Shown here: positions 46,785 to 56,376 of the stretch, piece by piece
Layout: each line of letters begins with the position of its first letter
Numbering within the stretch: the stretch's first letter is position 1
Assembly: GCA_963836195.1 (NCBI GenBank)
Contig: CAWIIX010000017.1
Location: 62,001-126,000 of the forward strand
DNA from: Trebonia sp963836195
GTDB lineage: Bacteria > Actinomycetota > Actinomycetes > Streptosporangiales > Streptosporangiaceae
Direction of reading: 5' to 3'
Length of the DNA stretch: 64,000 nt
Translations under genes and position numbers: made by a program
The notes under the pieces: model-generated
The model's database searches: none
What the model saw: only the letters and a program-made list of their open reading frames with translations
Told to the model about the DNA's origin: nothing

Positions 46785-46800
46785 ACAAGAAAATGCTTGT
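46785..46800. promoter_or_regulatory. Candidate LysR operator between operon and regulator
   Basis: Dyad ACAAG-N6-CTTGT in an AT-rich patch 34 bp upstream of the FAD oxidoreductase start, within the divergent gap to the LysR gene. LysR proteins bind short interrupted dyads in such gaps. Confidence 0.45.
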
Positions 46801-46981
46801 GCTAACGGGTATAAACCGGATTTATTACTCCCCATACGCCATGCCTCTGACCTGCTGCTTCTTGAATAGAATTTAACGGCCGCCGATCATCCTTCGCCTT
46901 ATCTCTGTCATCCGCCCCAACGCCAGGCGCCCGTAATCTGTCGCCCGCCCCAACGACAGCACCCCCCAGCTAACGACAATG

Positions 46982-47085
46982 CCGCCCCCGCCCGGCCCGA
47001 ACGCCCCCGCCCGGCCCAAAGCGCCCCCGCCCAGCCCCAACGCCCCCCGCCCAGCCCCAACGCCCTCCGCTCAACCCCCGCCCCG
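46982..47085 (-). repeat. C-rich degenerate repeat, G-quadruplex potential on the minus strand
   Basis: Runs of 3 to 6 C separated by 1 to 5 bases for about 100 bp (words such as cgcccccgcccggccc and cgccccccgcccagccc). The minus strand therefore has many G-runs with short loops. It occupies the gap between the divergent operon and LysR gene. Confidence 0.6.
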
Positions 47086-47106
47086 GGTGCGGCCGAGCCC
47101 CACCCG

Positions 47107-47193
47107 CCTGTCACCTACGCCACCGACTGGCTCTACTGGTGTCGATGGCGTAGCCGACAGGACGCGTTCCGGGTCGCTGGCGTAGCCGACAGG
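47107..47193. repeat. Three copies of the GTCGATGGCGTAGCCGACAG repeat
   Basis: Inverted, degenerate copy at 47107-47127; direct copies at 47141-47161 (exact) and 47173-47193 (one change, gctggcg). They lie just upstream of the LysR gene. Confidence 0.65.
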
Positions 47194-47269
47194 TGCCAAT
47201 GGGGATGGCCGAGCTTCTTGGGGTTTACATCTTGCGGGCGGCGGGGGGTGGGCGTTTGATGGTGGAATC

Positions 47270-48214
47270 ATGCGGCCTGTCGCCCACCTCGCCAACCTCG
47301 ACCTGAACCTGCTCGTCGCGCTGCGCGAACTGACGCGGGAGCGCAGCGTCACGCGCGCCGCCCAGCGGCTCGGGGTGACCCAGCCGGCCGCGAGCGCGGC
47401 GCTGGCCCGGCTGCGCCGGCACTTCGGCGACGAGCTGCTGGTCCGCGAGCACGGCGAGTACGCCCTGACGCCGCTCGGGGAGCAGCTGGCCGAGCAGGTC
47501 GAGGCGGTCTGCGGGGCGGCCGAGCGGCTCTTCGCCGCCTCCGCCGATTTCGACCCGGCGACCTCCGATCGCGAGTTCACCCTGGTCATGGCCGACTACA
47601 CGATCATGGTGATGGGCGAGGCGCTCTCGCACGCCCTGCAGCGGGCCGCGCCTCGGGCCCGGCTGCACATCCGGCTGGTGCGCGAATCGCTGGCCACCGA
47701 GTACGCCGACGGCATCAGGTTCGTCGACGGGATGGTCGCCCCGCCGAGCAACGGGTTCTCGCTGCCCGACAGCCGGTCGGCCGAGCTCTTCCTCGACCGC
47801 TGGGTCTGCGTGATCGACGCCGACAACCCGGTCCTCGACGGCGGCAGCACGCTGCAGCTGCGAGACCTAGCCGGGCTGCCCTGGGTGGCGCCCTATTACC
47901 GGTCGGGGGAGCGCGGGGTGGCCTCCGTTCCCGTGATGCGGCAGCTCGCCCTGCTCGACCTGCAGCCGAGGATCGCGGTCCGGGTGGAGAGCTATCTCGC
48001 GGTCCCGTACTTCGTGGCGGGCACCGACCGGGTCGCGCTGATGCAGGAGCGGCTGGCCAGCCGGCTGGCGACCACGGCCAACCTCCGCGTGCTCGAGTGC
48101 CCGGGCGACGCCGAGCCGATCGTCGAGGCCCTGTGGTGGCACCGCCACTACGAGGACGACACCGCCCACGCCTGGCTCCGCCGCCTGATCATGGAAACCG
48201 CCCGCCGCCTCTAA
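47270..48214 (+). CDS. LysR-family transcriptional regulator
   Basis: 314 residues. N-terminal winged helix: LDLNLLVALRELTRERSVTRAAQRLGVTQPAASAALARLRRHFGDELLVRE. The C-terminal periplasmic-binding-like effector domain runs from about residue 90 (FTLVMADYTIMVMGEALSHALQ). Transcribed away from the AcnX operon, so it probably controls that operon in response to its substrate. NodD/LinR-like LysR subgroups show the L-D-L-N-L-L start (family knowledge). Confidence 0.94.
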   Translation: MRPVAHLANLDLNLLVALRELTRERSVTRAAQRLGVTQPAASAALARLRRHFGDELLVREHGEYALTPLGEQLAEQVEAVCGAAERLFAASADFDPATSDREFTLVMADYTIMVMGEALSHALQRAAPRARLHIRLVRESLATEYADGIRFVDGMVAPPSNGFSLPDSRSAELFLDRWVCVIDADNPVLDGGSTLQLRDLAGLPWVAPYYRSGERGVASVPVMRQLALLDLQPRIAVRVESYLAVPYFVAGTDRVALMQERLASRLATTANLRVLECPGDAEPIVEALWWHRHYEDDTAHAWLRRLIMETARRL

Positions 48215-48261
48215 CCCCGCCCCACCTGGCGCTGACCCTGCCACCCCGGTGTCCGCTCGGT

Positions 48262-48282
48262 CCTGTCGGCTACGCCATCGAC
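48262..48282 (-). repeat. Copy of the GTCGATGGCGTAGCCGACAG repeat
   Basis: Exact reverse-complement copy, 48 bp after the LysR stop and 80 bp before the protease start. Confidence 0.65.
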
Positions 48283-48328
48283 CCGGAACGCGGTCTCGCG
48301 CTTTCGCCGTCGGCGCACAACGCGTCCC

Positions 48329-48356
48329 TTGATTATTTGCAATGTAATGATGTAAT
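48329..48356 (+). promoter_or_regulatory. Probable leaderless promoter with dyad, htrA gene
   Basis: TTGATT (48329-48334), 16-bp spacer, TGTAAT (48351-48356). The start ATG is at 48363, where transcription would begin, and there is no RBS. TTGATTA and TAATCAA form a dyad over the promoter (48329-48335 with 48353-48359), a possible operator. Confidence 0.5.
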
Positions 48357-48362
48357 CAAAAC

Positions 48363-49289
48363 ATGGGAGTAAGTGAACCACTGGACGCCTACTCGACCAT
48401 CGTCGCCGGGGTGGCCGAGTCGCTCAGGCCCAAGGTCGCGAGCGTGCGGGTGCCGAAGCGCGGCCGGGAGTCGCTGGGGTCGGCGGTGGTGTTCACGGCG
48501 GACGGCTTTCTGCTGACGAACGCGCACGTGGTCGGGCATTCGCCGAGCGGCGCGGCGGCGTTCTCGGACGGGACGACGACGCCGTTCCAGGTCGTGGGGG
48601 CGGACCCGCTGTCGGACCTGGCGGTGCTGCGCGCGTCCGGGGACACCCCTGATCCGGCCGAGCTCGGCGAGGCCGACGGCCTGGTCGTCGGGCAGCTCGT
48701 CGTCGCCGTCGGCAACCCGCTCGGGCTGGCCGGCACGGTCACCGCGGGCGTGGTCAGCGCGCTCGGCCGGTCGATACCGGCCGGGGAGCGTGGGCTGATC
48801 GAGGACGTCATCCAGACCGACGCGGCGCTCAACCCGGGCAACTCCGGCGGCGCCCTCGCCGACGCGCATGCCCGCGTGGTCGGAATCAACACCGCCGTCG
48901 CCGGGATCGGGGTCGGGCTCGCGGTCCCGGTCAACGCGACGACCAGGCGGATCGTGTCGGCGCTGATGCAAGACGGCCGGGTGCGCCGCGCTTACCTGGG
49001 CGTCGTCGTCGTCCCTGCCCCGGTGGCGCCGGCCTGGCGGCCGCGGCTGGGCGGGCGCGCGACCGGGCTGCGGGTCTCCTCGGTCGTCTCCCAGGGCCCG
49101 GCCGACCGGGCCGGGCTGCGCCCCGGCGACCTGCTGCTCACCGCGGCCGGCCACGAGGTCGCGACCGCCCAGGACCTGCAGCGCCTGATGTTCGCGGAGG
49201 CGATCGGCCGCGCCCTTCCCATTACCGTGATGCGCAACGGCGCCCTGGTCGACGTCATCGCCGAGCCCACGGAGCTCGTGGCCGCGTAG
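48363..49289 (+). CDS. HtrA/DegP-like serine protease with PDZ domain
   Basis: 308 residues with no signal peptide or membrane anchor, so cytoplasmic unless exported otherwise. Trypsin-type triad: His55 in TNAHVVG, Asp85 in SDLAVL, Ser161 in NPGNSGGAL. One PDZ domain follows (GLRVSSVVSQGPADRAGLRPGDLLLTAAGHEV). Protein quality control is the family role. Most actinobacterial HtrA proteins are membrane-anchored, so the lack of an anchor is notable. Confidence 0.94.
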   Translation: MGVSEPLDAYSTIVAGVAESLRPKVASVRVPKRGRESLGSAVVFTADGFLLTNAHVVGHSPSGAAAFSDGTTTPFQVVGADPLSDLAVLRASGDTPDPAELGEADGLVVGQLVVAVGNPLGLAGTVTAGVVSALGRSIPAGERGLIEDVIQTDAALNPGNSGGALADAHARVVGINTAVAGIGVGLAVPVNATTRRIVSALMQDGRVRRAYLGVVVVPAPVAPAWRPRLGGRATGLRVSSVVSQGPADRAGLRPGDLLLTAAGHEVATAQDLQRLMFAEAIGRALPITVMRNGALVDVIAEPTELVAA

Positions 49290-49314
49290 TCGCCGCCTAC
49301 GTCGCCGCCTAGTC

Positions 49315-49347
49315 GCCGAGTAGTGGCCGAGTAGTGGCCGAGTAGTG
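49315..49347 (+). repeat. Three 11-bp tandem repeats (gccgagtagtg)
   Basis: Exact units at 49315, 49326 and 49337, preceded by looser gtcgccgccta copies from 49290. Just after the htrA stop. Confidence 0.8.
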
Positions 49348-49426
49348 GCCGCGAGCTGACCACGGGCGCGGCGCCGACGACACCGGGCGCCGCAGTATGC
49401 CTCGTCGCCGCCATGATCGCAAGCGG

Positions 49427-49466
49427 TTGTCCACAGGTGGTGGACAATTCGGGCGCGTTATCCACA
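49427..49466. promoter_or_regulatory. Cluster of DnaA-box-like sites upstream of ssb
   Basis: TTGTCCACA (49427-49435), the opposite-strand half GTGGACAA (49440-49447) making a dyad with it, and a consensus TTATCCACA (49458-49466). 120 bp before the ssb start. No dnaA or dnaN nearby, so regulatory rather than an origin. Confidence 0.5.
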
Positions 49467-49584
49467 GGTGGCAAATGAGTGCTGCTGGGGAGCCCGCACT
49501 TCGGGCACGGTGGAACTGCGCACCGGCGGCCAATGCCGCCGAATGCGGGCAGAACCCCTAAAGCACGCAAGGAGGCTGGCGACT

Positions 49585-50166
49585 ATGAGCCAGGAAAACA
49601 CGATCAGCCTGCGCGGATTTGTGACCGCCGAACCGAAGTTCTGGCAGAGCTCGCCGACGCAGACGCCGCTGGCCGAGATCCGACTTGGCCACACCCCCCG
49701 GCGCCTGAACCGCACCACCGGGGAATGGGAGGACGGGGAGACGTCGTACTACACCATCAAGTGCTGGCGCCGGCTGGCCGTGAACGTCAAGGGTTGCCTG
49801 CGCAAAGGCGACATGATTCTCGTCCGGGGCAAGGTCGTCATGCGTACCTGGGTGGACGATCAGCAGCGCAACCGGACGCAGATGCAGGTTGAGGCGGACG
49901 CGGTGGGGCACGACCTGGCGTTTGGCTGGTCGCACTTCAACCGCGGCGACCAGTCGCCGTGGAACGCGACGCGACGGCAGGCGGACGGCGAGGCGCCCCG
50001 GCCAGACGTCGACGCGTACGAGGACTCCGACGACCAGGATGCCATGGACCCGACCGAGGCCGCCGGCGGCGCGGGCGATCCCCGTGAGCCGGCGATGGCC
50101 GACGCCGAGTTCGAGAAGCTGACCAGCGATCTCGGCGCGGAGCCGGAGGTCGCCCCGGTCTTCTAG
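49585..50166 (+). CDS. ssb: Single-stranded DNA-binding protein
   Basis: 193 residues from ATG 49585 (AAGGAGG 9 nt upstream). OB-fold: MSQENTISLRGFVTAEPKFWQSS, then PLAEIRLGHTPRR, GEWEDGETSYYTIKCWRRLAVNVKGCLRKGDMILVRGKVVMRTW and GHDLAFGWSHF. The C-terminus is acidic but ends EPEVAPVF rather than the D-D-D-x-P-F tip of the main bacterial SSB, so this may be the second, sporulation-type SSB paralogue of actinomycetes (family knowledge). Monocistronic, with DnaA-like sites upstream. Confidence 0.93.
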   Translation: MSQENTISLRGFVTAEPKFWQSSPTQTPLAEIRLGHTPRRLNRTTGEWEDGETSYYTIKCWRRLAVNVKGCLRKGDMILVRGKVVMRTWVDDQQRNRTQMQVEADAVGHDLAFGWSHFNRGDQSPWNATRRQADGEAPRPDVDAYEDSDDQDAMDPTEAAGGAGDPREPAMADAEFEKLTSDLGAEPEVAPVF

Positions 50167-50188
50167 CCGACCGCTGACTCGCCGCGAC

Positions 50189-50248
50189 GGGTGCCGCATG
50201 GTGTCTTCCGTTTACTCATGCTGACGACTGTTACACCATGCGGCACCC
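50189..50248. repeat. 16-bp inverted repeat after ssb
   Basis: gggtgccgcatggtgt (50189-50204) and acaccatgcggcaccc (50233-50248), 28-nt loop. No T-run; possible terminator or protein-binding hairpin. A diverged copy of this segment follows the duplicated ssb tail. Confidence 0.65.
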
Positions 50249-50460
50249 AATGTGCGCATGGCACCGCTCATGTCCCCAGGGTCGCACGGTGAATGGCGGA
50301 CCCGGTGAATTCAGTCGGTGCGCCTAAGTGACGTCGACGACGCCCCTGGTGTGTACTTGCCTACGTACCTACATACCTACTCTGCCATTCATGAGCCGAG
50401 CGGGTAGCGGACCACGACAGTGACGCGATCTCCGACTGGAGGCCTGCGCTGCGATACCCA

Positions 50461-50640
50461 TGACGGCACGGAAGACCCGCGTGACCTGGCGTTGGCGGAC
50501 GCCAATTTCGAGGAGCTGACCAGCGGTCTGAGGGCGTACTCGGACGACGCGGCGGCTTTCCAAATGCCCAATGACCTGCCACTACTGTGCCGCACGTTGT
50601 CATTGGTTACTCATAGTGACGATTGTTAAATCGCGCGATG
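50461..50640 (+). pseudogene. Duplicated, degenerate ssb tail
   Basis: The plus strand encodes DGTEDPRDLALADANFEELTSGLRA, aligned to the SSB end GAGDPREPAMADAEFEKLTSDLGA. The homology runs on past the gene end: the hairpin region of 50180-50260 has a diverged counterpart near 50585-50650 (tgccgcacgttgtca ... gttactcatagtgacga against gccgcatggtgtctt ... tttactcatgctgacga). So about 200 bp spanning the ssb 3' end and its downstream hairpin was duplicated about 390 bp away. No start codon or OB-fold. Confidence 0.65.
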
Positions 50641-50741
50641 CCCAATGCGCGCGCGACCAACATAGAAGTTCGGTGCACGCACGACACAGTTTGCATCTAT
50701 GGTGTCACCTAGAGTGACTTTGAAGCGCTGGGCCAGACCGG

Positions 50742-52202
50742 ATGTCGGGGGATTCAAGGAAGGCGACAGCAGCGAGTATGTCAACAGTCCAGGACGCGAT
50801 GAGGCAGCGGCAGCAGGAGGCCCCTGAGGGCCTCGTGCGGTCGTGGCGCTGCCCGCTGTTCGACGAATCGTTCTCGCTCGTCGTCTACGTGCTGACCGTG
50901 CTCGCCGCCTACCTCACCTTCACCGGGTTCGAGGTCGTGGGTACGGCGGTGACGGCGGGTGACATCACCCTTTTCACCGGGTTGATGTGCTGCGGTGCGC
51001 TCTGCGTCGAGGCGACCCGGCGACTCGGGCAGCCCTCCGGGGTCTGGCGGGATCTGCTGTCCGCCTGGTGGCTGCCGGTGGCGCTGCTGCTCCCGCCGCT
51101 GTACGCGCTGATCGCGCCGGCCGTTCTCGGCCTGCTGATCTACGTCCGGGTCCGCCGGGGCGCGCTCTACCGGCGGGTGTTCAGCACGGCGGCGCTCGGC
51201 CTGGCCGGCGCGGGCGCGTCGGCTCTGTTCCGCCTGCTCGCCCCGGCGGTCGCGCAGGCCCAGGCGGCCGACTGGGTGACCTACCCCGGGCCGAAGGCGT
51301 GGCTGATGCGCCCGCAGCAGGCCGGGCTCGCGGTCGTCTGCGCGGTGGCCTTCATCGTGCTCAACACCTGTCTGGTCGCGATCGCCGCCTGGCTCGCCGA
51401 CCCGGACGCCCGGCTGGCTGACATGCTCTGGGACCGCGAGCGGATGCTGCTCGACCTGACCGAGACCTGCGTGGGCATCCTGGTCACGATCGCCTGCGCG
51501 CTGAGCGCGATCTTGCTGCTGGTCGCGCTCCCGCCGGTGATCCTGCTGCAGCGCAGCCTGCTCCATTCGCAACTCAAGGCGCAGGCACGGACCGATCCGA
51601 AGACGGGCGTGCTGAACGCGGGCGCCTGGCAGGGCGAGGCCGCCCTCGCGATCGCCCGAGCCCAGCGCCACCGCGAGCCGCTCGCGCTGCTGCTGGCCGA
51701 CGTCGATCACTTCAAGATGGTGAACGACACCCACGGCCACCTGACCGGCGACGCCGTCCTGCGCACGCTGGCCACCGAGATGCGCGAGCAGGTCCGCGAG
51801 TCCGACCTGGTGGGCCGGTTCGGCGGCGAGGAGTTCGTCATCCTGCTCACCGCCACCGGAGTAGCGGAGGCGTGCCAGGTCGCCGAGCGCATCCGCCGCG
51901 GCGCCTGCGTGGTAAAGGTGCTCACCCCCGACACGATCGTCGGCGTCACCGTGTCGATCGGCGTCGCCGCCCTCGGCAGCCACGGCGCCGACCTCTTCGA
52001 ACTGCTCGCCGCGGCCGACATCGCCCTCTACCGGGCGAAGAACACCGGCCGCGACCGCGTCTGCGTGTACGACCCGGCCGACAAGGCCAGCGGCGCGACC
52101 GGCGCCACCGGCATGACCGGCGTCCCCGGCATGATGGGCGCCCCGGGCATGACCCCCGCTCCCGGCATGACCCCCGCCTCCGGCGCACCCCAGCTCAATT
52201 GA
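50742..52202 (+). CDS. Membrane-bound GGDEF diguanylate cyclase
   Basis: 486 residues. The N-terminal half has six or so hydrophobic helices (FSLVVYVLTVLAAYLTF, ITLFTGLMCCGALCV, WWLPVALLLPPLYALIAPAVLGLLIYV and others). GGDEF domain from about residue 285: TDPKTGVLNAGAW, LLLADVDHFKMVNDTHGHLTGD, catalytic RFGGEEFVILL (GGEEF near 361). An RxxD inhibitory-site-like word (RESD) precedes it. The last 35 residues are low-complexity Gly-Met-Thr/Pro repeats (GMTGVPGMMGAPGMTPAPGM). Makes c-di-GMP, which controls development in streptomycetes. Start ATG 50742, or ATG 50778. Confidence 0.93.
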   Translation: MSGDSRKATAASMSTVQDAMRQRQQEAPEGLVRSWRCPLFDESFSLVVYVLTVLAAYLTFTGFEVVGTAVTAGDITLFTGLMCCGALCVEATRRLGQPSGVWRDLLSAWWLPVALLLPPLYALIAPAVLGLLIYVRVRRGALYRRVFSTAALGLAGAGASALFRLLAPAVAQAQAADWVTYPGPKAWLMRPQQAGLAVVCAVAFIVLNTCLVAIAAWLADPDARLADMLWDRERMLLDLTETCVGILVTIACALSAILLLVALPPVILLQRSLLHSQLKAQARTDPKTGVLNAGAWQGEAALAIARAQRHREPLALLLADVDHFKMVNDTHGHLTGDAVLRTLATEMREQVRESDLVGRFGGEEFVILLTATGVAEACQVAERIRRGACVVKVLTPDTIVGVTVSIGVAALGSHGADLFELLAAADIALYRAKNTGRDRVCVYDPADKASGATGATGMTGVPGMMGAPGMTPAPGMTPASGAPQLN

Positions 52203-52498
52203 CCGCGCGGCATCGCGACATCGCGACATTACGGCGGCACCAGTGAATTGCCGCCGAGCAGCGGAGGGTTGAGCCGTGCGCCCGCACTTATCTATGGTGT
52301 TGGCCGGCCACGTATGCTGGTAGGCGGCAGTGGCGCACCGCCTCGCTGACTGTGGACGGTGGTAGGACAGGTCACGCTTTTCGAGGAAGACGCCGGTTCG
52401 GTTAACCGCGAGTGCCATGCTTGCTGCCCCTCTGGGTTGCCCTGACGTAGACGAGGGTTGCGGGTCCGTTACCTGCGCCAATAGGTAGGTTTAGATAC
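52203..52498 (+). other. Upstream region of ettA
   Basis: 296 bp, no coding frame. A possible TTGCGG, 18-bp spacer, TAGGTA promoter lies about 20 bp before the ATG, suggesting a very short leader. No other structure seen. Confidence 0.35.
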
Positions 52499-54163
<1,665 letters not shown>

Positions 54164-54168
54164 TCATC

Positions 54169-54228
54169 CAGGGTCCGTTCGAGATCAAGATCTTGGAAAT
54201 TCCAAATCCTTATCTCGAACGGACCCTG
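54169..54228. terminator. Long hairpin with TCGAACGGACC arms after ettA (repeat copy 3)
   Basis: Perfect 17-bp outer arms (54169-54185 and 54212-54228) around a partly paired AT-rich centre (caagatcttggaaattccaaatcct). It lies between converging genes. Its right half matches the gene-end repeats at 9396 and 29882. Confidence 0.75.
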
Positions 54229-54252
54229 ACTCCGCCTTGACCCGCCCGCTCC

Positions 54253-54981
54253 TCAGCCGGTCAGGATGGCCGCCAGCCGCCCGCTGCCCCGCAGCGGCTC
54301 GAGGTCCGGATCTCGGTCGGCGTTGGCGCGCACGTCCGGGTTGAGCGCGATGGCCTCGGCCAACGTCCGGACCGCGTCTTCGGTACTCCCGGCCACGGCC
54401 TGGGCGCAGGCCAGACTGTACGCGGCCATGCCCGCAACCTGGTTCGGAGCGTCCAGATAGCGGGTCGTGGCCAGCAGGTGCTGCTGCAGCGCGACGGCCC
54501 GCGCCTGCTGCCCGTGCCCCAGGTAGTAGTCCGCCACGTGCCCGGCTGGGTGCCAGAACCCGCGCACGACGATCTGCAGCCACAGCGACCGCCCGTTCAG
54601 CCACGGATGGCGGCTCGGGTCGACTAGGTCGTCGTCGCCGAGCGCCGCCACGCCGTCGATCAGGGACCCGGTGACCTGGCGAGACTCGCCGACCACGACG
54701 CCTGCCGGACGCGCCGCGCACCGCCGGTAGACGGCGGGGGACCGGTGATCGATCTCGGCGAAGGCCGGCGGGGCGCAGCCGGCGAGCACGGCCGTGATCC
54801 GCTCGGCCTGCTGGGCCTTGAACTCCGTGTTGTGCGCGACCGTGGGCACAGCGGCCCACCGCCGCTCATCCCCGGCCTCCGCGATGTCCGGGGCAGCGGA
54901 CGCGAGCAGCAGCTCCTCCTCGGCCGCGGCGAACGCGATCAGCCCGGTAACGACGGCGCGCAGTCGCGCGGCGGCGCTCAC
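54253..54981 (-). CDS. Hypothetical protein with DinB/ClbS-like N-terminus and TPR-like C-terminus
   Basis: 242 residues from GTG 54981, which overlaps the upstream methyltransferase stop (GTGA). N-terminal four-helix part: LRAVVTGLIAFAAAEEELLLA ... NTEFKAQQAERITAVLAG ... LNGRSLWLQIVVRGFWHPAGHVADYYLGHGQQ, with His at HPAGH as in DinB-like folds. The C-terminal SLACAQAVAGSTEDAVRTLAEAIALNPDVRANADRDPDLEPLRG is the end-of-group TPR word. No reaction can be assigned. Confidence 0.75.
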   Translation of the reverse strand: MSAAARLRAVVTGLIAFAAAEEELLLASAAPDIAEAGDERRWAAVPTVAHNTEFKAQQAERITAVLAGCAPPAFAEIDHRSPAVYRRCAARPAGVVVGESRQVTGSLIDGVAALGDDDLVDPSRHPWLNGRSLWLQIVVRGFWHPAGHVADYYLGHGQQARAVALQQHLLATTRYLDAPNQVAGMAAYSLACAQAVAGSTEDAVRTLAEAIALNPDVRANADRDPDLEPLRGSGRLAAILTG

Positions 54982-55556
54982 GCCGGCTCCTGGGCCGGCG
55001 CTTTTGCCGCGCGGAACAGCAGCGTGTGCCCCACCGTGATCGTGATCTCGTCGAAGCCGAGCGTCTGCAGCCGGGTGAGCAGCGCGGCCGGCTCGACCGG
55101 GTTGTAGGTGTCGCCCTCGTGGAAGTGGTGCAGCCCGTCGCTGGGCAGGCTGTCGGAGCCGATCAGCGTTCCGCCCGGGCGCAGCACCCGCAGCGCCTCG
55201 GCGAGGATCTTGTCCTGGAGGGCGCGGGTCGGTACGTGGTGCAGCATGGTGAACGTGCCGACCGAGTCGAACGACGCGTCCGGATAGCCGAGCGCCGTCG
55301 CGTCGCCGGTCACCGCCTCGACGTTCGTGCCGCCGAACCGGTCCTGCAGCGCCGCCGTAGCGGCCGGGTCGAGCTCGAGCGCGACCAGGCGGCGGACCCG
55401 GTGCCGCAGCCACTCGGACGCGGCCCCCGGGCCCGGGCCGATCTCAAGCAGGTCATCGCCAAGGTGCACGTTGCCGGCGACGACGGGCAGGATGTCTTCG
55501 TGCAGGTGCGCGGCCCATTCGGCCGTGCCAAGGAGCTTCGCGTGGTTCTCGTTCAC
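54978..55556 (-). CDS. Class I SAM-dependent methyltransferase
   Basis: 192 residues from GTG 55556 (VNENHAKLLGTAEWAAHLHEDILP). Motif I DDLLEIGPGPGAASEWL, motif II LVALELDPAATAALQDRF, NVEAVTGDATALGYPDASFDSVGTFTMLHHVP, then LRVLRPGGTLIGSD. Small-molecule methyltransferase fold; substrate unknown. First gene of a two-gene unit with the DinB/TPR protein. Confidence 0.9.
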   Translation of the reverse strand: MNENHAKLLGTAEWAAHLHEDILPVVAGNVHLGDDLLEIGPGPGAASEWLRHRVRRLVALELDPAATAALQDRFGGTNVEAVTGDATALGYPDASFDSVGTFTMLHHVPTRALQDKILAEALRVLRPGGTLIGSDSLPSDGLHHFHEGDTYNPVEPAALLTRLQTLGFDEITITVGHTLLFRAAKAPAQEPA

Positions 55557-55611
55557 GGACCCGACGCTACGACCCGCGATGGCGCGGGCATAGCGCGTAA
55601 GCTGCCAAGGT

Positions 55612-56367
55612 ATGTCGCGTACAGGACAGCCTCCGGCCTGCCCGCCGGACGGCTTCTTCGTCGCCACCTTCCCGATGCCGGCCGGGACCCGGTTCGACTG
55701 GCACACGCACGAGGACCATCAGCTCGCCTGGGCGGCGGCCGGGGTGCTGACCGTGCTCACCGAGGGCGCGACCTGGGTGCTTCCGCCGTCGCGGGCGCTA
55801 TGGATCCCGGCCGGCCTCCCCCACGAGACGGGCGCGTCCGGGCAGGCGACGATGCGCAGCGTGTACGTTCCGCCCGGGTTGACGCCGGTGGACTGGCCCG
55901 TGCCGACCGTGATCGCGGCCAGCCCGCTGCTGGCCGAGGTCATCGGCTACCTGGGGGGCGAGCTGACGGCGGCGCGGCGGGCCCGCGCCGAGGCGGTGCT
56001 GAGCGACCTGCTCACGCCTGTCCCGGTTGCCGCGCTGGACGTGCGGTTCCCCGATGACCCGCTCGCGGGGCCGGTGGCGCGGGCGCTGCGCGACAACCCG
56101 GCCGACCAGCGGACCCTCGCCGAATGGGGGCGCGCGGTGGGGGCAAGCGAGCGAACGCTCGCGCGGGCCTTCGCGGCGGGCACCGGTCTGCCGTTCGGCC
56201 AGTGGCGGACGCTGCTGCGGATCCAGGCGGCGCTGCCGCGCCTCGCGGCGGGCGAAGCGGCGGGCCGGGTCGCGGGCCGGGTGGGCTACGAGACCCCGAG
56301 CGCGTTCATCGCCGCGTTCCGCCGAGTGACGGGGGTGACGCCAGCCTCCTACTTCGGCCGCGACTAG
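55612..56367 (+). CDS. AraC-family transcriptional regulator
   Basis: 251 residues. Cupin sensor: FDWHTHEDHQLAWAAAGVLTV, ALWIPAGLPHETGASG. C-terminal double helix-turn-helix: TLAEWGRAVGASERTLARAFAAGTGLPFGQWRTLLRIQAALPRLAAGEAAGRVAGRVGYETPSAFIAAFRRVTGVTPASYF. Divergent from the methyltransferase pair by 55 bp, so it may control it. The ligand is unknown. Confidence 0.94.
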   Translation: MSRTGQPPACPPDGFFVATFPMPAGTRFDWHTHEDHQLAWAAAGVLTVLTEGATWVLPPSRALWIPAGLPHETGASGQATMRSVYVPPGLTPVDWPVPTVIAASPLLAEVIGYLGGELTAARRARAEAVLSDLLTPVPVAALDVRFPDDPLAGPVARALRDNPADQRTLAEWGRAVGASERTLARAFAAGTGLPFGQWRTLLRIQAALPRLAAGEAAGRVAGRVGYETPSAFIAAFRRVTGVTPASYFGRD

Positions 56368-56376
56368 CGTGCGGGT

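Noticed and set aside
44082..46835. A single 917-residue frame joining the FAD oxidoreductase and aconitase X
   Set aside because: The natural end of the FAD enzyme (LHQIDIGQLQERL...) is in the next frame and AcnX has its own start at 45368; the fusion is produced by a frameshift near 45490.
49427..49466. Chromosomal replication origin
   Set aside because: Only three box-like sites, no AT-rich unwinding region and no dnaA, dnaN or gyrB nearby.
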